Positions 62,482 through 64,000 of a stretch of 64,000 bases of DNA are shown here, in pieces; positions within the stretch are counted from its first letter, which is position 1, and every line of letters begins with the position of its first letter. A program made the position numbers and the translations under genes. Below the pieces are notes generated by a model that saw only the letters and a program-made list of their open reading frames with translations, ran no database searches and had not been told where the DNA came from. This DNA comes from Synechococcus sp. SP2 MAG (GTDB lineage Bacteria; Cyanobacteriota; Cyanobacteriia; PCC-6307; Cyanobiaceae): contig JAVBIX010000053.1 of the NCBI GenBank assembly GCA_030756895.1, positions 1 through 64,000 of the forward strand, given 5' to 3'.

Positions 62482-62964
62482 ATGAACCACTGCGTGCTCG
62501 AGGTGGATGTCCTTCAAGCTCCCACCCTGCGATACACCCAAGACAACCAAACGCCCATTGCCGAGATGGACGTCTCCTTCGATGCGCTCCGACCCGATGA
62601 CCCCAAGGGGCAGTTGAAGGTGGTCGGATGGGGCAACCTCGCTCAGGACCTTCAAAACCGAGTGCAGATAGGGCAGCGGCTTGTAATTGAAGGCCGACTG
62701 CGTATGAACACGGTTCCCCGGCAAGACGGCACTAAAGAGAAAAAAGCTGAGTTCACCCTCTCTCGACTGCATTCTGTGAGCGCGGCGGGATCCAGCCAAG
62801 GCCAGCCGCCTGCTGCTGCGCGCACAGCGCCTGCTCGACCCGTCCCGGCTCAAACGCCCCAGACCTCCGAATCAGCGAACAACCCAACGGCCGCGGGACA
62901 GGATTCAGCGGCTCAGTGGAACACCTCTCCCCTCGTTCCCGAAACCGACGACATTCCCTTTTAA
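62482..62964 (+). CDS. ssb: Single-stranded DNA-binding protein
   Basis: OB-fold N-terminus plus Pro/Ala-rich linker and acidic tip ETDDIPF. Confidence 0.9.
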   Translation: MNHCVLEVDVLQAPTLRYTQDNQTPIAEMDVSFDALRPDDPKGQLKVVGWGNLAQDLQNRVQIGQRLVIEGRLRMNTVPRQDGTKEKKAEFTLSRLHSVSAAGSSQGQPPAAARTAPARPVPAQTPQTSESANNPTAAGQDSAAQWNTSPLVPETDDIPF

Positions 62965-62985
62965 GGCCGGAAGGCTTCAGAGTTT

Positions 62986-63180
62986 TCACTGACTTTTGTC
63001 AGAACATTGCTCTGAAGCACGCAATAGCAGCTGACCCAGTTCTCGCTCGAGGGCCGCTAAATCCAGCCTCAACTCCGGCCAGCGGCCGCGATCAATTTGT
63101 TCGAGCAACCAAGCGCGATCCGCCTCCAGCTGAGCAATCAGCTCTCGGGTTTCTACAGGCTGGGCGGACGGGGTGTTCAT
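62986..63180 (-). CDS. Small hypothetical protein
   Basis: 64 aa, helical, MNTPSAQPVETRELIAQLEADRAWLLEQIDRGRWPELRLDLAALERELGQLLL; fills the slot between ssb and the DUF2854 gene. Confidence 0.55.
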   Translation of the reverse strand: MNTPSAQPVETRELIAQLEADRAWLLEQIDRGRWPELRLDLAALERELGQLLLRASEQCSDKSQ

Positions 63181-63247
63181 GATTGTTGGACTCCTCCACC
63201 CATCCTGCAGCCCTCTTGGTCACAATGGCCTTAATACACGGGCCCCC

Positions 63248-63814
63248 ATGAACGAGCTCATTTCGCCCGGAAGTCTGATCACCATCGCTGGCGGTGTCCT
63301 CACCGTGATTGGTGCTTTGGCTTACGGAGCTGGCAATGCCAATCTCAGCCTGCCCACCATTTTTTATGGAATTCCAATTCTTCTCGGAGGTCTTGCGCTC
63401 AAATCCTCAGAACTTCCCCCAGCACGCCGAGTAATACCCAAAGCACAATTTCGCGAGGAACGCGAGGCTGCGTCGCCTGAACTGGTCAAGTTGCTGAATG
63501 ACGTCACGCGCTGGCGTTATGGGCAGAAAGCGCACCTCGAGAGCTCTCTTGAAGCGTTGAAACTCTGGGATGAGGACAAGCCTTCTCAGCTGCTGGAAGT
63601 TGAAGAGATCAGTAGTGAAGGTGGGTATGGCCTAAGGATGCGTTTTGCCTGTGAAGCCGTCGGTCTCGAGCGTTGGCAAGAACGCCGCGAGCGTTTAGGT
63701 CGTTTTTTCGCCAAAGGTTTAGAAGCGCAAATCCTGCCATTGGAGAACGATCAACTCGATTTGACCCTGCTCCCAAAGAGTGACGCCACGACAGGCGAGC
63801 ATGGAGAGCCCTGA
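63248..63814 (+). CDS. DUF2854-type membrane protein
   Basis: [59 protein letters not shown]; recalled cyanobacterial/plastid family. Confidence 0.75.
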   Translation: MNELISPGSLITIAGGVLTVIGALAYGAGNANLSLPTIFYGIPILLGGLALKSSELPPARRVIPKAQFREEREAASPELVKLLNDVTRWRYGQKAHLESSLEALKLWDEDKPSQLLEVEEISSEGGYGLRMRFACEAVGLERWQERRERLGRFFAKGLEAQILPLENDQLDLTLLPKSDATTGEHGEP

Positions 63815-63825
63815 GCAGCTGCAGC

Positions 63826-64000
63826 ATGGATGATTCCCTACGGGTCTCCGTCCTGAGCGAGGCCCTCCCCTACATCCAACGATTCGCTGGTCGGCGAATT
63901 GTGGTCAAGTACGGCGGCGCGGCCATGGTCCACGCAGAGCTACGTGATGCCGTCTTTCGCGACATCGCCCTGCTGGCCAGTGTGGGAGTTCAACCGGTGG
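63826..64000 (+). CDS. argB: Acetylglutamate kinase, truncated at window end
   Basis: Own translation [59 protein letters not shown]. Confidence 0.92.
   Translation, partial: MDDSLRVSVLSEALPYIQRFAGRRIVVKYGGAAMVHAELRDAVFRDIALLASVGVQPV

Overview
This 64 kb window is from a marine picocyanobacterium, Synechococcus/Prochlorococcus-like. It is dense chromosomal sequence with no CRISPR array, rRNA, tRNA, transposase or prophage that I could recognise. The left ~10 kb is an alpha-carboxysome locus on the - strand, in transcription order csoS1, cbbL, cbbS, csoS2, csoSCA, csoS4A, csoS4B, csoS1E and a truncated ndhF-type gene. rdgB (+) and csoS1D (-) lie beside it. Next come dark-operative protochlorophyllide reductase (chlN, chlB, chlL), light-dependent por, and a 34-aa psaM that the ORF track missed. 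The remainder is mostly housekeeping and photosynthesis genes: a putative crr6, a TauE-like permease, lipoate ligase, S2P protease, trpF, folE, accA, the alkane pathway (aar/ado), an S1-domain protein plus Tab2, ilvB, hemH with a HLIP tail, a tyrosine recombinase, a cobO-type gene, pyrH, frr, a photolyase, transaldolase with EF-hands, ftsI, a CPBP protease, tandem histidine phosphatases, a dihydroorotase-like protein, lepB, ppa, proS, psb27, purA, a pfkB kinase, cutA, cobK, ssb and the start of argB. The most interesting observations are: (1) a CsoS2 N-repeat-like segment in CsoSCA; (2) a VTGTE motif in the CsoS1D N-terminus; (3) CsoS1E, a near-copy of CsoS1 with a long Ser/Ala-rich N-terminus; (4) hairpins at the cbbL-cbbS-csoS2 junctions; (5) an FtsL-like candidate directly upstream of ftsI; (6) a dihydroorotase homolog that appears to lack its metal-binding motifs; (7) a lipoprotein gene broken at an A6 tract; (8) overlapping or near-abutting 3' ends at all twelve convergent gene pairs. 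All calls come from reading the sequence and from recalled family knowledge; no searches were run.
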